Source: Myxocyprinus asiaticus
Taxonomy: Eukaryota > Chordata > Actinopteri > Cypriniformes > Catostomidae
Direction: 5' to 3'
Length of the DNA: 64,000 bases
NCBI RefSeq assembly: GCF_019703515.2
Contig: NC_059385.1
Span: forward strand, 35,108,501-35,172,500
The notes under the pieces are model-generated. The model did no database searches. It saw only the letters and a list, made by a program, of their open reading frames with translations, and was not told the origin of the DNA. The position numbers and the translations under genes were made by a program. Positions within the stretch are counted from its first letter, which is position 1, and each line of letters starts with the position of its first letter. This document shows, piece after piece, positions 60,816 to 64,000 of this stretch.

Positions 60816-61239
60816 TTTAGGTTCCCTATCTGTCACTCACTTGGCGTTGTGTCGATGTAGTGACACTAGGGGTCACTCTTGGGAGCCCGAAACCTCTGGT
60901 CTTTGATAAAAGGTCAATGAAATTTGGCGAGTGGTATTTGCATGCCACTCCCCCGGACATACGGGTATAAAAGGAGCTGGTATGCAACCACTCATTCAGA
61001 TTTTCTCTTTGGAGCCAAACGGTCATGCTCATTGAGCTGAATTCTCACAACTGTTCATTCACCTCTGCTGGATCTGACGGCGCATTTCAGCGGCTTCTCC
61101 CTCCTCTGCACTGGTGCACTGCAGAGAACGCCCCTGGGCGCTTCGGCAGAAAAAAGAGAGTATATTTTCCTGAAAGAGTATATTTTTCTAAAAGAGCGGC
61201 ACACACGGAATGTCTTTTTAAAGACGTGTCTTTTTAAAG

Positions 61240-62714
61240 ATGTCTTTCCGGTTGTGTGTTATTCCTGGTTGCGGTCGTTACCTCTCAACTTCAGACTGTC
61301 ACGATCGCTGTCTTTCGTGTCTGGGCACGACCCACACGGAGGCAGCGTTCGTGGATGGTTCATGTTCTCACTGCGAGAACATGACCATGGCAACGTTGCA
61401 GTCGTGGTTTGCTTTCATAAGAAAGCAAGCCACCCCAGCGGCTCCCCGCCTCGGACCTTCTACCTACGGGTTTGAGGCCAGCGCGGCTAGCACTAGGGGT
61501 GATTTGGGGACCCCAATGGGACCGCCTCCGCCGGGTATCCCCCCGCGGACCTCCCATTCCCCAGCACGCTCGTCTGCCCTGATCGGGCTTCCGGATGAGT
61601 CCGCCGGCTCGTCTCACGGCGAGTTCTCTAGTTCGGAGCCTGCGAAGCTGATGAGCTCTCGAGCGCAGCATCGGAGAACGGGCTTGTCCAGTCGGACGCA
61701 GAAGCCTCAGCTGGACTCCCCCCTTCAGGGACGATTGCCCAGTCACAGGCTGATGCAGAGATGACAGACATGCTTTCCCGGGCGGCCGCGAGTGTCGGGC
61801 TAGAGTGGAACCCTCCGCTCTCTCCTGAACCCTCGCGGCTCGGCGATTGGTTCCTGGGCTTACGGCGCCGCTCAAAGCAGCCGCGCACCGCTCCAGTGCC
61901 TTTCTTCCCGAAAGTGCACGAGGAGCTGACAAAATCATGGGAGGCACCTTTTACTGCCTGGTCCCAATTTCTCAGTTCCCCCGCCCTCACTACCCTCGAT
62001 GGCAGGGCGGCCAAAGGCTATACGGCGATTCCCCTGGTGGATAAGGTGCTCGTGGTGCACCTATGCCCGCAAAGTGCCGCCACCTGGCGCGTACGCCCAA
62101 AGCTCCTGTCCAAGCCCTGTAGGTTCACGTCGTCCTTGACGGCCAAAGCCTACAGCGCTGCTGGACAAGCCGCCTCTGCCCTGCATGCCATGGCTCTCTT
62201 GCAGGTCCACCAAGCCAAGGTGCTAAAAGAACTGCACGAGGGTAGTTCTGCCCCAGATCTGATGCAGGAACTGCGCTCAGCGACCGACCTCGCTCTCCGA
62301 GCGACGAAGGTCACGGCGTGGTCTCTCGGGCGGACGATGTCCACATTTGTGGTCCAGGAGCGCCACCTTTGGCTCAACCTGGTCGAGATGGGTGAGGCCG
62401 ACAAGGCACGGTTCTTTGCTGCCCCCATCTCACAGGCTGGCCTATTCGGCGACACCGTCGAGGACTTTGCTAGGCAGTTCTCGACGGTGAAGCAGCAGAC
62501 AGAGGCTATCCGGCATATCCTACCCCGGCACGGCTCAAGATCCGGCACCCCGTCTGCTCGTCACCAAGGGCATCCCCCTGTGGTGACTGCACCGGCTCCG
62601 CCGCAGCCCGCCCCTTCGGCCCGGCCCCGGCGTGGAGCCCACCGCAGGAAGCAGATGCCACCCGTCTCACGGCCGGCCGTCAAGAACCCACAAAGGTCGT
62701 CAAAGCGCCCCTGA
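61240..62714 (+). pseudogene. DIRS gag-like ORF1, frameshifted
   Basis: The first part (61240-61764) starts MSFRLCVIPGCGRYLSTSDC and carries zinc-binding-like cysteines. The second part (61761-62714) starts MTDMLSRAAASVGLEWNPPL and continues with the alpha-helical capsid-like region (LLQVHQAKVLKELHEGSS) and a basic proline-rich tail. The stop of the first and the ATG of the second overlap (ATGA). Because the second frame is also open upstream ('..AQSQADAE' directly before), the split looks like a frameshift in one gag gene and not two genes. Confidence 0.78.
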
Positions 62715-63319
62715 GATGGGGGACCCAGGGTCGATGAAACCCACTGCATTGGAGCTGGTAGTAAGACCACTCCATCCCCCGGTGGAGGGCCAGGTGGAGA
62801 ATCTTTTGTTGCTTTTTAATTTGATTTCGCCGCATGCCCAAGTTACTGCGGTACCCAACAGTTCAGCAAAAGAGCGGTTTCCTCCTTCCCTGGGTCACAT
62901 ACCCAGTGTGCACGGTCATCATCACGACCACCGTCCACCTTTTTTCCCTTGCAGGATTGGCGCTCCAGCGGCGGTCTCCCCGCCCCTGCGTGCCCAGCTG
63001 TGGCACACATCCGCCCCCGATGTGACAGTCTCCACGGGTTGCGAGGACAGGCCTCCTCCTCCCCCGTCCCAGGCTGTTCCGGGGGTGGTCACAAGGAGCC
63101 AGGTAAGTGCTTCGATGTCCCTAGACTCAGCATGGCCACGACATGTTGTGGCACCTCGAGCTCCGCCCCGCTGCGAGGCCCCACCTGCCGGTTCGTCCGA
63201 CGATGTTGTCCCTTTGGTCCCCCTCACGCAGAACTTGGATGCATGGCTTGCGCTTTCCAATCCGTCGTGATGGCTGGTCCAGACCGTCCGACTCGGCTAC
63301 GTGATTCAGTTTGCCAGGC

Positions 63320-63930
63320 ACCGCCAAGGTTCAGCAGTTTCCACTTCACCTTGGTGAAGGACGAAAACGCTGCTACCTTGCACACGGAGATCGCCACCCT
63401 CCTACGGAAGTGTGCGATAGAACCTGTCCCTCTGGCCCAGATGAAAGGGGTTTTACAGCCCCTACTTCATCGTACTGAAAAAAGACGGTGGATTGCGGCC
63501 AATCTTGGACCTGCGAGTACTGAACCTTTACACAGACTCCCGTTCAAGATGCTGACACAAAAACGCATTCTAGTGAGCTTCCGGCATCAAGATTGGTTCG
63601 TGGCGGTAGACCTGAAGGACGCATAATTTCATTTCTCGATTCTACCTCGACACAGACCCTTCCTGCGGTTTGCATTCGAGAGTCAGGTGTATCGGTACAA
63701 GGTCCTCCCTTTCGGCCTGTCCCTGTCCCCTCGCATATTCACGAAGGTCGCAGAGGCAGCTCTTGCTCCGTTAAGGGAAGTGGGCATTCGCATTCTCAAC
63801 TATCTCGACGATTGGCTAATCCTAGCTCACTCTCGGGACATGTTGTGTTCACACAGGGACTTGGTGCTCTCGCACCTCAGCCGATTAGGGCTTCGGATCA
63901 ACTGGGAAAAATCTCATTGACAGCGCGCCT
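63320..63930 (+). pseudogene. DIRS reverse transcriptase remnant
   Basis: Reverse transcriptase blocks appear in changing frames: KKDGGLRPILDLR near 63477-63515, FVAVDLKDA at 63597-63625 followed at once by a TAA (63624-63626), and VYRYKVLPFGLSLSPRIFTK to RILNYLDDWLILAHS at 63687-63920. A full-length enzyme is not encoded. The order and motifs are those of the DIRS reverse transcriptase. Confidence 0.85.
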
Positions 63931-64000
63931 CACGAACGAGCGCACACAGTCGGTGCTGACCTGTTTGAAGGCGTTCAAACAGAAAACAGCAGTTCCACTG

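Larger units (their letters stand above)
60820..64000 (+). mobile_element. DIRS-like retrotransposon (runs off right edge)
   Basis: The plus-strand element starts near 60820 with a terminal repeat-like region containing TATAAAAG (60966). It has a gag-like ORF1 (61240-62714, frameshifted) and the reverse transcriptase region up to the edge, with NYLDDWLILAHS near 63810. The YLDDWL form and the cysteine/histidine-rich N-terminal gag (CVIPGCGRYL, CLSCLGTTH, CSHCENM) are characteristic of fish DIRS elements. RNase H, methyltransferase-like and tyrosine recombinase parts would lie to the right. Stops and frameshifts make this copy inactive. It is GC-rich compared with its surroundings. Confidence 0.87.

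Noticed and set aside
61240..61764. Possible host zinc-binding protein gene
   Set aside because: The context (terminal repeat-like start, gag continuation, YLDDWL reverse transcriptase downstream) shows it is DIRS gag.

Overview
This window is vertebrate nuclear DNA, most likely from a ray-finned fish and possibly a cypriniform. It has long introns with consensus GT-AG splice sites, two vertebrate protein-coding genes, and a repeat mix typical of teleosts: Sleeping Beauty-type Tc1, DIRS, chromodomain Ty3/gypsy, L1/Tx1-like LINEs, tRNA-derived SINEs, and many hAT and TTAA-flanked MITEs. There is no prokaryotic organisation, no CRISPR array and no operon. The species call rests on repeat flavour only.

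Two host genes lie on the + strand. The first is the 3' portion of ankrd55 (ankyrin repeat domain 55). Seven exons between 5782 and 42286 encode five ankyrin repeats, a conserved proline/serine-rich segment and the C-terminus. Upstream exons lie left of the window. The second is the 5' portion of il6st (gp130, the shared IL-6-family signal transducer). Eight exons between 50052 and 60123 encode the signal peptide, the Ig-like domain, the cytokine-binding module with a WSDWS motif, and the first membrane-proximal FNIII domain. The remaining exons lie right of the window. All splice phases join. The tandem ankrd55 -> il6st order and orientation match the human 5q11.2 arrangement as I know it.

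The rest is almost entirely transposable elements in the introns and the intergenic gap. Region by region: 1-2.8 kb, L1-like copy A (-). 3.8-5.7 kb, two MITEs with clean target duplications and a 98-bp tandem duplication. 6.2-10.6 kb, a hAT-type composite with long inverted arms and a SINE inside. 10.7-15.7 kb, a chromodomain Ty3/gypsy (-) whose 3' end is joined to a Tc1 fragment. 19.1-20.4 kb, inverted hAT fragments followed by a duplicated piece of the ankrd55 large exon. 20.9-26 kb, L1-like copy B (-) interrupted by a third hAT fragment. 28-32.2 kb, the 3' end of another L1 split by an internally deleted gypsy with intact LTRs. 32.2-35.5 kb, L1 copy C (+). 35.5-36.5 kb, a possible piggyBac remnant. 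36.5-39.5 kb, L1 copy D (-) with a SINE. 40.6-40.9 kb, a solo LTR. The intergenic gap (42.3-50 kb) holds a 770-bp element with 9-bp target duplication, a degenerate full-length Tc1 and a LINE remnant. The il6st introns hold a short LTR element, a 2.2-kb hAT with another hAT nested in it, several MITEs, and a DIRS element running off the right edge.

I found no convincing new biological system. The points most worth a second look are the duplicated ankrd55 exon/intron fragment, the 9-bp-TSD element at the probable il6st promoter, the ORF1-derived tandem duplication shared by the L1-like copies, the in-frame gypsy-chromodomain/Tc1 junction, and the head-to-head and tail-to-tail LINE arrangement.
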